Shown here: piece by piece, positions 1 to 8,442 of the stretch
Layout: each line of letters opens with the position of its first letter
Position numbering within the stretch: position 1 is the stretch's first letter
Source of the DNA: Dyadobacter sp. 3J3
GTDB lineage: Bacteria; Bacteroidota; Bacteroidia; Cytophagales; Spirosomataceae
DNA: 64,000 bases
Assembly (NCBI RefSeq): GCF_009801115.1
Contig: NZ_VTOL01000003.1
Coordinates: forward strand, 310,001-374,000
Direction: 5' to 3'
Made by a program: the position numbers and the translations under genes
The notes under the pieces: model-generated
What the model was told of the DNA's origin: nothing
The model's database searches: none
What the model saw: only the letters and a program-made list of their open reading frames with translations

Positions 1-1727
1 TGAATGCGGATTTATTCAAAAGGGTAAAAACCTTATATGATCAGCAAGGCAGCCTCAACCTGACTCAGGAGCAAAAGCGTTTATTGGAAAAAACATATAA
101 AGCATTTGTCAGAAGCGGGGCAAATCTGGATGCAAAACAACAAATCAGAATGCGGGAGATCAATAAACAACTTTCGATTTCAACCGTGCAGTTTGGACAA
201 AACCTGTTAACCGAAACTAATAAATTTGAACTGCTGGTTGATAATGAAATCGATCTTGCAGGGTTACCGGCTTCGCTTATCGCGTCAGCTGCACATGCTG
301 CTTTGGAGTCCGGCCATGAAGGCAAGTGGAAATTTACGCTTCATAATCCGAGTGTTATGCCATTTTTACAATATGCCGAAAACCGTCAGCTTCGCGAAAT
401 AATGTACAATGCGTACGTCAATCGCTGTAATCATGACGACGAGCTGGATAATAAGGAAATTGTTGCCAACATTTCATCATTGCGGGCAGAACGTGCACAA
501 TTGCTTGGCTACAAAACACACGCCGATTTTGTATTGGAAGAAAGTATGGCAAAAACTCCGGATCAGGTTTATGAATTACTGGACGGACTTTGGAAATCTG
601 CTTTGCCTGTTGCCAAAAATGAGGTTCTCGAAATGCAGAAAGTCATGAATAACGAAGGAAATGGCGGTGAACTGGAAGCCTGGGACTGGGCCTATTATGC
701 GGATAAGGTGCGCAAGGAAAAATACAATTACAACGCCGAAGAACTTCGCCCTTATTTTCAGCTGGAAAATGTTCGGGATGGTATTTTTACAGTTTGTCAA
801 AAACTTTACGGACTCACTTTCACTGAGATTCAGGACATTCCAAAATATCATCCGGACGTCATTGTTTACGAAGTAAAAGAAGCTGATGGAACACATGTTG
901 GTATATTTTACATGGATTTTTATTCCAGAAATTCAAAAAGAGGCGGTGCCTGGATGACTTCCTATCGCAAACAATCAGCGCTGACGGTTCCTGTTTCTCC
1001 GATTGTAGCCAACGTTTGTAATTTTCCAAAACCAACAGGAAGTGAGCCCGTACTTCTAACTCCTGATGAAGTGGAAACATTTTTTCATGAATTTGGCCAT
1101 GCGCTGCACGGTTTGTTATCTCAGGTTAAATATGAAACGTTGTCAGGCACATCCGTTCCACGTGATTTTGTTGAATTGCCTTCTCAAATCATGGAGCATT
1201 GGGCTTTTGAGCCGGAGGTATTGAACTTCTATGCTAAACATTACCAAACCGGGGAAGTCATTCCGACCGAACTGATTGAAAGAATGGAAAAAGCTTCGAA
1301 ATTTAATCAGGGTTTTGGAACGGTTGAATATCTGGCTGCGTCATTTCTGGATCTGAGCTACCATACACTTTCGTCAGGAGAAAAAGTGGATGTTGCTTCT
1401 TTTGAAAAAGAAAAAATGAATGACCTGGGTTTGATTAAACAAATTGCTCCAAGATACCGTAGTACCTATTTCCAGCATATTTTCTCGGGAGGATATTCGG
1501 CAGGTTATTACAGTTATATCTGGTCTGAGGTTTTGGATAGTGATGCTTTTGCCGCTTTCAAAGAAAAGGGAGATATATTTGACCAGGAAACGGCAACTTC
1601 ATTCCGGAAAAATATTCTGTCAAAAGGTGACACACAAGAACCTATGACTTTGTACAAAGCATTCCGGGGAAGAGAGCCGGAAGTGAAATATTTACTGGAA
1701 AACCGGGGACTGAACAAGCCTTCATAA
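1..1727 (+). CDS. M3 family metallopeptidase (Dcp/oligopeptidase A type), 5' truncated
   Basis: The frame is open from nucleotide 3, so the gene begins before the window. The 574 visible residues lack roughly the first 100-120 of a usual M3 protein of about 680-710 aa. The zinc motif HEFGH is at visible residues 362-366. A third ligand, Glu in DFVELPSQ, lies near residue 391, which is the normal M3 spacing. The family cleaves short peptides, as peptidyl-dipeptidase or oligopeptidase, with a single zinc ion. Location, cytoplasm or periplasm, cannot be judged because the N-terminus is missing. A TTG at 84 is open but is not the real start, since the family resemblance continues upstream of it. 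A clear hairpin terminator follows the stop codon. Confidence 0.93.
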   Translation, partial: NADLFKRVKTLYDQQGSLNLTQEQKRLLEKTYKAFVRSGANLDAKQQIRMREINKQLSISTVQFGQNLLTETNKFELLVDNEIDLAGLPASLIASAAHAALESGHEGKWKFTLHNPSVMPFLQYAENRQLREIMYNAYVNRCNHDDELDNKEIVANISSLRAERAQLLGYKTHADFVLEESMAKTPDQVYELLDGLWKSALPVAKNEVLEMQKVMNNEGNGGELEAWDWAYYADKVRKEKYNYNAEELRPYFQLENVRDGIFTVCQKLYGLTFTEIQDIPKYHPDVIVYEVKEADGTHVGIFYMDFYSRNSKRGGAWMTSYRKQSALTVPVSPIVANVCNFPKPTGSEPVLLTPDEVETFFHEFGHALHGLLSQVKYETLSGTSVPRDFVELPSQIMEHWAFEPEVLNFYAKHYQTGEVIPTELIERMEKASKFNQGFGTVEYLAASFLDLSYHTLSSGEKVDVASFEKEKMNDLGLIKQIAPRYRSTYFQHIFSGGYSAGYYSYIWSEVLDSDAFAAFKEKGDIFDQETATSFRKNILSKGDTQEPMTLYKAFRGREPEVKYLLENRGLNKPS

Positions 1728-1752
1728 ATTATAATAATAAAATAATGATCAG

Positions 1753-1782
1753 GGTGCAGACTTGAAATTCTGCACCTTTTTT
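1753..1782 (+). terminator. Intrinsic terminator after the M3 peptidase
   Basis: A perfect 8-bp stem, GGTGCAGA at 1753-1760 with TCTGCACC at 1769-1776, has an 8-nt loop and is followed directly by six T. It ends the peptidase transcript and isolates the TonB receptor operon. Confidence 0.88.
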
Positions 1783-1899
1783 ATTGGTTTTTTTATTCAA
1801 TCGTAGATCCGTTCGACTTTCAAAATATCATTTCCGCCATTTTTTAAATTATACTATATTCATCAATAGGACGTTACCAAAGGAATCATAACTCAACCT

Positions 1900-4299
1900 A
1901 TGCGTATAACTTATACTTTATTATTTTTGCTGATTTCTTTCATCGTTAACGCACAGGAACGTATAACCATTAGTGGTTTTGTGAAAGAAAAAGGAAGTCA
2001 GGAATCGTTGCCGGGTGTTAATGTTTATATTCCGGATACTCCTTTTGGTGCTGTTACAAACACATATGGTTTTTATTCTCTTACCATCCCCACGATGGAT
2101 TCCGCCCGGATTATTTATTCGTTTGTCGGATATGAAAATGTTGAGAAAAAGGTCTTTCTGAATAAAAATATTGAGATTAATATTTTACTTGAAACAGTAA
2201 ATCAGCTTGAAGAAGTTGTTGTTTCAGCGCGGCGGGAAGAAGACTATATCAGCCATTCTGCTCAAATGAGCCAGATAGAAATACCGATTTCCCAGATAAA
2301 AAAAATACCTGCTTTTTTTGGTGAAAAGGATGTTTTAAAAGTTTTACAGCTGATGCCGGGTGTTCAAAAAGGGACGGAAGGACAAACGGGCTTGTATGTC
2401 CGGGGCGGTGGTCCGGATCAAAACCTGATCATTCTGGATGATGCGGTTGTTTATAATGCCAATCACCTTTTCGGCTTTTTTTCCATTTTCAATAGTGATG
2501 CGTTAAAAAGCGTAGAACTTACAAAAGGCGGTTTTCCTGCCCGTTATGGTGGAAGACTTTCTTCTGTATTGGAAATGAATATGAAGGAAGGGAATAAAGA
2601 AGCCTTACATGGAGAAGGAGGAATTGGCGTTATTTCCTCGCGCCTTACGCTGGAAGGGCCTATTTCAAAAGGGAAATCCTCCTTTTTGATTTCCGGAAGA
2701 AGGACATACATTGATTTTCTGGCAAAACCACTCATTGCCCGCAGCCAGCGAGGAGAAAGCGAGCAAGTAAAACCGGGTTACTATTTTTATGATCTTAATG
2801 CCAAAATCAATTATGATCTGGGGGCAAAAGACAAAGTTTATCTGAGTGGATATTTTGGTCACGACAAGTTTTACGCCAATCAAACTGACCCTAATAACGA
2901 ATCCAGGGCCGGGCTTGATTGGGGAAACAGAACGGCAACTTTACGCTGGAATCATCTTTTGAATCAAAAACTGTTTGTCAATACTTCATTCATTTACAGC
3001 AATTTCGAATTCGGTGTTACCAATTACGATAAAAATATTAATACCGACGGAAGTGTTCGCGATGAATATAGTTTGAAATACACGTCGCAAATTCGGGACT
3101 TGGGTGTTAAAACCGATCTTGACTTTTATCCTTCTCCAAAACATTCAGTAAAATTTGGAGCTCAGGCAACGTTCCACCGGTTTGTTCCTTCTGCACTGGC
3201 TATTTCGGGCTCACTTATTGATGCATCTCTGGAACGTTCTGTAACGCCGGTCAACACACTGGAAGCGGGAATTTATGTTGAAGATACCTGGCAGGCAACG
3301 GACGCTTTGAAGATGAATGCAGGTTTTCGAATGAGTTCATTTCAGACAGAATCTAAAACCTACATCAGGCCCGAACCTCGTTTTTCTGGCGCATTAAGGT
3401 TAGCACAGGATTTTTCATTGAAAGCATCTTATGCACAAATGAACCAGTATGTTCATTTACTTTCCAATACCGGTTTGGGATTACCAACCGATTTATGGGT
3501 TCCAACGACTGATCGTGTTGCACCGCAGCAATCAAAACAGGTAGCTATTGGTTTGGCAAAAGATTTGGAAAAACCCGCTTTGACTTTAACACTGGAAGGG
3601 TATTACAAAAAAATGAATCACATTCTTAATTACAAAGAAGGTGCATCTTTCCTTAGTGTAAGCGGTGAAAATGCGAATGAATTAAGCTGGGAAGATAATG
3701 TAACGGCTGGAAAAGGATGGTCTTACGGAGCTGAGTTTTTGGTCCATAAAAAGGCCGGTAGATTTTCAGGCTGGGTTGGTTACACACTTTCCTGGACCAA
3801 ATGGCAGTTCCCTGAATTGAATTTCGGAAAAACATTTTACCCCCGTTACGACCGTCGTCACGACTTATCGGTAGTCGGGATTTATGAATTGAACAAACGT
3901 ATCACCATGTCTGCAACCTGGGTATATGGCACAGGAAATGCGCTGACGTTGCCGCTTGCCAGCTATACCGGTGTGACAGATAATATTTTTAGCCGCAATG
4001 TAACTACCGGTAAGCCAGCTGTTACCTGGAGCGGCGATCAGGTAAATGAATATGGAGCAAAAAACGGTTTCCGTGCGGAAGCTTTCCACAGGCTCGATCT
4101 GGCTATACAGTTCCATAAGAAAAAGAAAACGCATGAGCGTACCTGGGAGTTTGGACTGTATAACGCTTACAACAGAAGAAATCCTTTTTTCTATGATATT
4201 TCCGAAGAAACGCTGGCCAATGGTAATAAGAAAACGTCCTTAAAGCGGTATTCGTTATTCCCAGTACTGCCTTCGATCAGTTATAACTTTAAGTTTTAA
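1900..4299 (+). CDS. TonB-dependent receptor with N-terminal carboxypeptidase-regulatory-like domain
   Basis: This 799-aa outer-membrane receptor has a signal peptide at residues 1-18 ending in NAQ. A CarboxypepD_reg-like beta-sandwich follows at about 23-105 (SGFVKEKGSQESLPGVNVYI). A TonB plug lies at about 125-240, with LQLMPGVQKGTEGQTGLYVR and the DDAVVYNANH segment. The rest is a beta-barrel ending in aromatic FKF. It is shorter than SusC proteins (about 1000 aa) and lacks their typical plug lead-in, so it belongs to the other class of Bacteroidota receptors. It is followed 6 bp later by a DUF4249 lipoprotein, a common pairing in this phylum. Substrate unknown; such pairs are often suspected in uptake of metals or small ligands. 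The ATG at 1900 gives a clean signal peptide. Confidence 0.92.
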   Translation: MRITYTLLFLLISFIVNAQERITISGFVKEKGSQESLPGVNVYIPDTPFGAVTNTYGFYSLTIPTMDSARIIYSFVGYENVEKKVFLNKNIEINILLETVNQLEEVVVSARREEDYISHSAQMSQIEIPISQIKKIPAFFGEKDVLKVLQLMPGVQKGTEGQTGLYVRGGGPDQNLIILDDAVVYNANHLFGFFSIFNSDALKSVELTKGGFPARYGGRLSSVLEMNMKEGNKEALHGEGGIGVISSRLTLEGPISKGKSSFLISGRRTYIDFLAKPLIARSQRGESEQVKPGYYFYDLNAKINYDLGAKDKVYLSGYFGHDKFYANQTDPNNESRAGLDWGNRTATLRWNHLLNQKLFVNTSFIYSNFEFGVTNYDKNINTDGSVRDEYSLKYTSQIRDLGVKTDLDFYPSPKHSVKFGAQATFHRFVPSALAISGSLIDASLERSVTPVNTLEAGIYVEDTWQATDALKMNAGFRMSSFQTESKTYIRPEPRFSGALRLAQDFSLKASYAQMNQYVHLLSNTGLGLPTDLWVPTTDRVAPQQSKQVAIGLAKDLEKPALTLTLEGYYKKMNHILNYKEGASFLSVSGENANELSWEDNVTAGKGWSYGAEFLVHKKAGRFSGWVGYTLSWTKWQFPELNFGKTFYPRYDRRHDLSVVGIYELNKRITMSATWVYGTGNALTLPLASYTGVTDNIFSRNVTTGKPAVTWSGDQVNEYGAKNGFRAEAFHRLDLAIQFHKKKKTHERTWEFGLYNAYNRRNPFFYDISEETLANGNKKTSLKRYSLFPVLPSISYNFKF

Positions 4300-4305
4300 G
4301 TCAAC

Positions 4306-5262
4306 ATGAAGATCAACTTTTTTATCATACTGATTGCCATCACAGCACTTTTTTCCTGTGATACACTGGTTACTGACGTTTCTCCTGATGATGTTCCGGG
4401 TATTGGTTCCAAGCTCGTCGTGCAATCTTTTATTTCTCCGCAAGCGGCCAGGATCTATGTTGTGGTTACAGAATCCATTCCGCTATTCGGGGAATCTAAC
4501 TCCGAAAATTCTGTTATTAAAAATGCAATCGTTAAACTTTCAGGTGGCGGAAAGGAAATTATTTTACCATATGATTCTACCAGTCAGCTATACAGTATCG
4601 AAAAAGCCAGTTTTCCAATTGTAGCGTCCCAAACATACAAGCTGTCTGTTTCAGATCCTACCCGTTTTGTGGATGCAACCTGTACGGTGCCGGCAAATCA
4701 GGTTACGATAAAATCATACGTTATCGATACAGCTTATATTACCAGAAGAAATGGACGTCCTGACACCGCATTGACGGTTAATACTGTATGGCAGGATATT
4801 GCCGGAGAGGCTAATTTTTATAGAGTTCGTGCCAATATGGATGTGGAGTATTCGATCCTTGAAGGAACCAGTCCGGACAATTTCCAGGAAAAACGCGTCA
4901 GAAACCGATTCAGTTTCAACTGGAATGATGACAGCGGCCGCAGCGACTTTCAAAGTGATGTAAACCTGGATGGGACTTCCTTTACTTCACCGCTCGGAAG
5001 AAGTTTTCTGCCCACCACTCTTTTATACACCTCCGCTGACGGCACAAAATATTATGCAAAACAAAAACCCAGATTAGTATCCGTGGTGATAGAAGTGAAC
5101 AACACAGAAAAATCATATTACGATTATCACAAATCGCTAAAACTTGCAGATCAGTCAGATAATCCTTTTTCTGAGCCTTCCCTGGTTTATAATAATATCA
5201 ATGGTGGATTGGGTTGTTTTGCTGCTTACAATAATAAACAGATTATTTACCGGCCCAAATAA
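4306..5262 (+). CDS. DUF4249 family lipoprotein
   Basis: A 318-aa lipoprotein with signal peptide and lipobox (ALFSC, Cys18), predicted to be anchored in the outer membrane. The opening after the Cys (KLVVQSFISPQ, then YVVVTESIPLFG) and the repeated beta-strand pattern match DUF4249 proteins, which are encoded next to TonB receptors. It starts 6 bp after the receptor stop codon, so the two are co-transcribed. By analogy with SusD it may help the receptor capture its ligand, but no biochemical role is established for the family. No obvious hairpin terminator follows. Confidence 0.85.
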   Translation: MKINFFIILIAITALFSCDTLVTDVSPDDVPGIGSKLVVQSFISPQAARIYVVVTESIPLFGESNSENSVIKNAIVKLSGGGKEIILPYDSTSQLYSIEKASFPIVASQTYKLSVSDPTRFVDATCTVPANQVTIKSYVIDTAYITRRNGRPDTALTVNTVWQDIAGEANFYRVRANMDVEYSILEGTSPDNFQEKRVRNRFSFNWNDDSGRSDFQSDVNLDGTSFTSPLGRSFLPTTLLYTSADGTKYYAKQKPRLVSVVIEVNNTEKSYYDYHKSLKLADQSDNPFSEPSLVYNNINGGLGCFAAYNNKQIIYRPK

Positions 5263-5311
5263 AGTAATAGATAATTAGTAAGCTTTTTAATTTTGATTAG
5301 ATTTAATGATC

Positions 5312-5329
5312 AAATAGACCAGTCTGTTT
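5312..5329. promoter_or_regulatory. Likely autoregulatory operator of the TetR regulator
   Basis: An 18-bp imperfect palindrome (AAATAGACC/AGTCTGTTT, 7 of 9 positions symmetric) centred between 5320 and 5321. It ends 22 bp before the start codon of the TetR-family gene. TetR proteins commonly bind such sites to repress their own gene, and the half-site TAGAC/GTCTG resembles operators of NemR-like TetR proteins. Seen: the symmetry and position. Inferred: the binding. Confidence 0.55.
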
Positions 5330-5351
5330 ATTTATAACCAAAAAACCGATT

Positions 5352-5912
5352 ATGAAACATCATCCGGTCTTACCGAAGGAACGTATTTTGGATACAGCAC
5401 TGAGGCTGTTTCATGAGCAGGGATATAACACCACCGGCATCAATCAGATTATCAGCGAAGCAGGCGTAGCAAAAGCCAGTTTGTATCTTCATTACAAATC
5501 CAAGGAAGATTTAGGAGTGGAATATTTAAAAGCCCGTCAACAAATCTGGTTTGAACAGCTTTTAGCATTTACCGACGAATCAAAAAAAGAAAAAAAGAAA
5601 GTCCTGGCCTCTTTCGATTTCCTGATTCATATCAACGAAAAAGAAAATTTTCGCGGGTGCAGTTTCCTGAATATGTTATCAGAAATCCAGTCGGATGAAT
5701 CAGTATTACTTGCTGTTATTCAGGAATATAAGCAGCAGCTCAGGATATTTTTTGCTGAGATCATGGAAAATCCAAAGGATGATTTAAGTGATACCGTTTA
5801 TCTTCTGTTTGAAGGTGCTATGCAGGAAAGTCAATTATTCAAAAGCCAGTGGCCTGTTGAAAGAGCTAAGAAAATTGTTTCTGATTTATATAAGCTTAAA
5901 TATTTTAAGTGA
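5352..5912 (+). CDS. TetR/AcrR family transcriptional regulator
   Basis: A 186-aa one-component regulator. The N-terminal TetR helix-turn-helix spans about residues 9-55 (RILDTALRLFHEQGYNTTGI, then GVAKASLYLHYKSKEDLG). A helical ligand-binding C-terminal half contains a Cys in the FRGCSFLNM segment near residue 104. The DNA-binding region resembles the NemR/AcuR branch, where a Cys can sense electrophiles; sensing here is only a possibility. A palindromic operator lies just upstream. No obvious target gene is adjacent, because the next gene is 490 bp away behind two hairpins, so targets other than itself are unknown. Confidence 0.9.
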   Translation: MKHHPVLPKERILDTALRLFHEQGYNTTGINQIISEAGVAKASLYLHYKSKEDLGVEYLKARQQIWFEQLLAFTDESKKEKKKVLASFDFLIHINEKENFRGCSFLNMLSEIQSDESVLLAVIQEYKQQLRIFFAEIMENPKDDLSDTVYLLFEGAMQESQLFKSQWPVERAKKIVSDLYKLKYFK

Positions 5913-5951
5913 TGATTTTATCTCTTTTGCGTTCTACAAAATCTTCCTTTT

Positions 5952-5982
5952 TGAGGTCAAAGTACCTCATTTTGTTTTTTTT
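5952..5982 (+). terminator. Intrinsic terminator after the TetR gene
   Basis: Stem TGAGGT (5952-5957) with ACCTCA (5964-5969), a 6-nt loop, then a T-rich run broken by one G. Confidence 0.75.
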
Positions 5983-6239
5983 ATTAAACCAACTGCTTCA
6001 TTCCCAAGATTAAACTATTATGAATATTTTAATCTTCGAAAAATCTGTATATCAATCCCTTGATAAATCAAATATGTTTTTTTGCCATAATTCACCTGCT
6101 GAAAGATGGTAGATTTTAAAGTCTACAATCCGTTATAAATTTCACGGCATAGTTTTTTGACTCTTTTAATTACAAAAGGAATAATAATTCTTAAAAATAC
6201 AAATCACTACAGGACTACACTTCATCATCAAATAAACGT

Positions 6240-6281
6240 GGATGTTGTTATACCAGAAATGGTTAACAACATCCTTTTTTT
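6240..6281 (+). terminator. Orphan intrinsic terminator
   Basis: A perfect 11-bp stem, GGATGTTGTTA (6240-6250) with TAACAACATCC (6264-6274), has a 13-nt loop and then seven T. No annotated gene ends here. It could terminate a small RNA, or be an attenuator in the leader of the lipoprotein gene that starts at 6401. Confidence 0.75.
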
Positions 6282-6400
6282 GTAAAATATTGGTAACAAA
6301 GTATATAAGTTAGGCAAAAATGCATAGTTTTCACATGCTCTGTGCTTTAAGTTATCAGCGATCATTCGCAATGTTATGAAACAAAAAAATTTAACCCCTC

Positions 6401-7153
6401 ATGAAATCTACACAATTTACAATCTCTGGAATTCTTCTGTCCTTCGTATTTTTTACTTCGTGTACCAAGGAAAATGAAAGCAGTTACACCGGTTTAAGCG
6501 GCAAATTTGTAAACGAAACTTTCCTCAAACAAGCAGCCGATTCTATCCCAGGCCTGATTCCAGTCTATTGTTACGAACTTAATTTCTCCAGTAAAGACAG
6601 CGTCGATATTTTATATGGTTTTGAGCAATCCAGGCTTGCATATAAAAAGGATGGCAAGAAATATTTACTCGTTCACGCACTTCAGGAAAAGGATATGTCT
6701 TTTACTGTAAACGCAGATAAAACGATCACGCTGGTTGACAGCGCCTGGAATGGAGTGACACATAATTCTACTTTTAAAGAGTCAACCCTTGTAACACAAC
6801 AGAAATGGGATTTCGAAAATCACCTAAATCAACAGATGATTGCGGGAGAATATTTTCTGTTTAAAGGCGAGAAACAATCTGAACAAAAAGTAGATTTAAA
6901 CGTAGATGGTTCTGTAACCGGATTGGAAAATTTTAAACGTTATAATTTGTGTTACAGCGGAGATTGTGTAGGCGAAATCTATCCGATTTCTAACAGTATT
7001 ACTTTTAGTAACGATAAAAAGGAAGTATTTACTTATGCTTTCAAAACGGATAAAACCAGAAAAAAGCTAAGTATTTACCAGATTGAAGGCCCCGTAAAAG
7101 ACATCAAGGGAGAAAGAGCTATTAAAGAACTGGCTTTTGATTTGAGAAAATAA
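6401..7153 (+). CDS. Hypothetical lipoprotein
   Basis: A 250-aa protein with a signal peptide and lipobox (FFTSC, Cys21), so probably membrane anchored and surface or periplasm facing. The rest is predicted mostly beta-strand with many Lys/Glu, including a segment with two close cysteines (YNLCYSGDCVGEIYP) that could form a disulfide. I recognise no domain. It is a single-gene unit: it has its own upstream region and a strong bidirectional terminator that it shares with the convergent gene downstream. Confidence 0.8.
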   Translation: MKSTQFTISGILLSFVFFTSCTKENESSYTGLSGKFVNETFLKQAADSIPGLIPVYCYELNFSSKDSVDILYGFEQSRLAYKKDGKKYLLVHALQEKDMSFTVNADKTITLVDSAWNGVTHNSTFKESTLVTQQKWDFENHLNQQMIAGEYFLFKGEKQSEQKVDLNVDGSVTGLENFKRYNLCYSGDCVGEIYPISNSITFSNDKKEVFTYAFKTDKTRKKLSIYQIEGPVKDIKGERAIKELAFDLRK

Positions 7154-7170
7154 AAAGCCGAAATGAATCT

Positions 7171-7214
7171 AAAACAGAAAAGCCACCTCGTTATGAAGTG
7201 GCTTTTTCTGTTTT
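7171..7214. terminator. Bidirectional terminator
   Basis: A long stem, AAAACAGAAAAGCCAC (7171-7186) with GTGGCTTTTTCTGTTTT (7198-7214), contains one bulge and an 11-nt loop. A-runs on one side and T-runs on the other let it work in both directions between convergent genes. Confidence 0.85.
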
Positions 7215-7232
7215 TTTATTCGAACCTTATAC

Positions 7233-7814
7233 TTAAAAAGAAGAACCTACAAGTTTTACGATGCTTCCCAAAGAATTACTGGAAGCTTTCGCCGCCAATT
7301 TTCCTGCTATTCCTTTTTTATCCAAACCGCTAACTGCTTTTGTTGCTTCTCCCAAGACACCGCTCAACTGACTTTGTGTTCCGGAACCTAATACAGAAGA
7401 TCCCGCTTTCACCAGGCCAAGGCTGCTGGTAAGACTGGATGCATTTCCCAATAAACCGGATTCCCCCTTTCCTAGCAAACTGCTTATTCTGTTGGCACCA
7501 AGAAGCATTTTCACTGCGCTAACGGCCTTTCCTAATATGCCGCTCTGTAATTTTCCGCCCGAAGCCAAAGGGATCAGCGATTTCAAATCTCCTACTTTGC
7601 TCAAAAGTTTGCCTTTTAAATCTCCGGTCGAACTTTTCGCTTCTGTTTCCAAAGCTGTTGTTCCGGCTGTTAAAGCCTTTACAGTTGCTGCTGTATCTCC
7701 TTTTGCCGAAAGTGCGACAGCACTATCCAACTGTGCTTCGGCTGATAATGTTTGCGCAAAAGATGCGGTAACTGCTAAAAATAAAGTAACTAATGATAAA
7801 ATGTAATTCTTCAT
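7233..7814 (-). CDS. Hypothetical secreted low-complexity protein
   Basis: A 193-aa protein with a signal peptide ending ASFAQ (cleavage about residue 20). The mature part is rich in Ala, Gly, Ser, Leu and Lys, with repeated short motifs such as LLGKGESGLLG, VLGSGTQSQL and LSGVLGEATK that suggest amphipathic helices. There are no cysteines, and I recognise no domain. It is transcribed away from the DUF2809 gene, with a 72-bp divergent spacer. Function unknown. Confidence 0.75.
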   Translation of the reverse strand: MKNYILSLVTLFLAVTASFAQTLSAEAQLDSAVALSAKGDTAATVKALTAGTTALETEAKSSTGDLKGKLLSKVGDLKSLIPLASGGKLQSGILGKAVSAVKMLLGANRISSLLGKGESGLLGNASSLTSSLGLVKAGSSVLGSGTQSQLSGVLGEATKAVSGLDKKGIAGKLAAKASSNSLGSIVKLVGSSF

Positions 7815-7886
7815 AACTTGTGTTTATTTACGTGATGAACTTGTGACGTAATAAAATTGAAAAAGACACGCGATACCAAAAATAAA

Positions 7887-8288
7887 ATGGATCCAGATTT
7901 GAAAGTCAATCCAAGAAACCGGATCCATTATTTTCTTCTGACAATGCTAGTGATTTCTTTTGGACTTCTTTCAAGAAAAATAGCGTACCAACTGCCTGAG
8001 CAGATAAATTTATATCTAGGCGACTCGCTTTGGGCGTTGATGGTTTTCCTGATGACGGGCTTTCTTTTCAACAAAATCTCAACGTTTCACGCAGCGGTGA
8101 TCGCCATTTCTTTTTGTTATCTTATTGAATTAAGCCAGTTATACCATGCAGACTGGATTAATAACATCAGGCATACAACACTCGGCGGACTTGTTATTGG
8201 TTATGGTTTTTTATGGAGCGATATTCTGGCCTACACTATTGGTGTAGGCTTTGGGGCAATATTTGAAAAAATGATTTTGAAGCGTTAG
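7887..8288 (+). CDS. DUF2809 family membrane protein
   Basis: About 133 aa with four predicted membrane helices. Family-typical segments are LGDSLWALMVF, ELSQLYHADWINNIR and FLWSDILAYTIG. Function unknown; family members are small inner-membrane proteins. The reading frame is open from a TTG at 7857, but the ATG at 7887 is preferred because the ten extra residues are charged and unconserved-looking. The gene is divergent from the secreted protein at 7233 and is followed directly by a tandem repeat array. Confidence 0.85.
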   Translation: MDPDLKVNPRNRIHYFLLTMLVISFGLLSRKIAYQLPEQINLYLGDSLWALMVFLMTGFLFNKISTFHAAVIAISFCYLIELSQLYHADWINNIRHTTLGGLVIGYGFLWSDILAYTIGVGFGAIFEKMILKR

Positions 8289-8304
8289 CTGATGGAAAAT
8301 TAAT

Positions 8305-8436
8305 CCACGGAACAAATTCCACGGCTATTATATCGGTCGTGCCGATCATTCCACGGAATAAATTCCGCGGCTATTATATCGGTCGTGCCGATCATTCCAC
8401 GGAATAAATTCCGCGGCTATCATATCGGTCGTGCCG
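8305..8436. repeat. 46-bp tandem palindromic repeat array, about 2.9 copies
   Basis: Copies start at 8305, 8351 and 8397; the last is incomplete. Each unit carries two inverted repeats, CGGAAT-AA-ATTCCG and ATCGG-TCGTG-CCGAT. Copies 2 and 3 differ at a single base over most of their length; copy 1 has two further differences. The last copy ends within 10 bp of the threonine aldolase stop codon. The array lies between convergent genes and may act as a terminator, but its form is that of a REP-like dispersed element. It is not a CRISPR: there are no unique spacers. Confidence 0.85.
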
Positions 8437-8442
8437 AAGGCA

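Larger units (their letters stand above)
5913..6400. other. Intergenic region with hairpins, possible small RNA
   Basis: This 488-bp stretch has no credible protein gene. It holds the terminator of the TetR gene (5952-5982), an 18-bp near-palindrome at 6109-6126 (GTAGATTTTAAAGTCTAC, one mismatched pair) and a second strong terminator-like hairpin at 6240-6281. The second hairpin lies about 260 bp beyond the first, with no ORF between them. That raises the possibility of a short untranslated RNA ending at about 6281. The promoter of the lipoprotein gene at 6401 must lie in the last 120 bp. Confidence 0.5.

Noticed and set aside
7857..7886. TTG start for the DUF2809 gene
   Set aside because: It adds ten charged residues to a normal-length membrane protein; the ATG at 7887 is better.
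8305..8436. Repeat array considered as a CRISPR
   Set aside because: Units are directly contiguous, with no unique spacers, and no cas gene is nearby.
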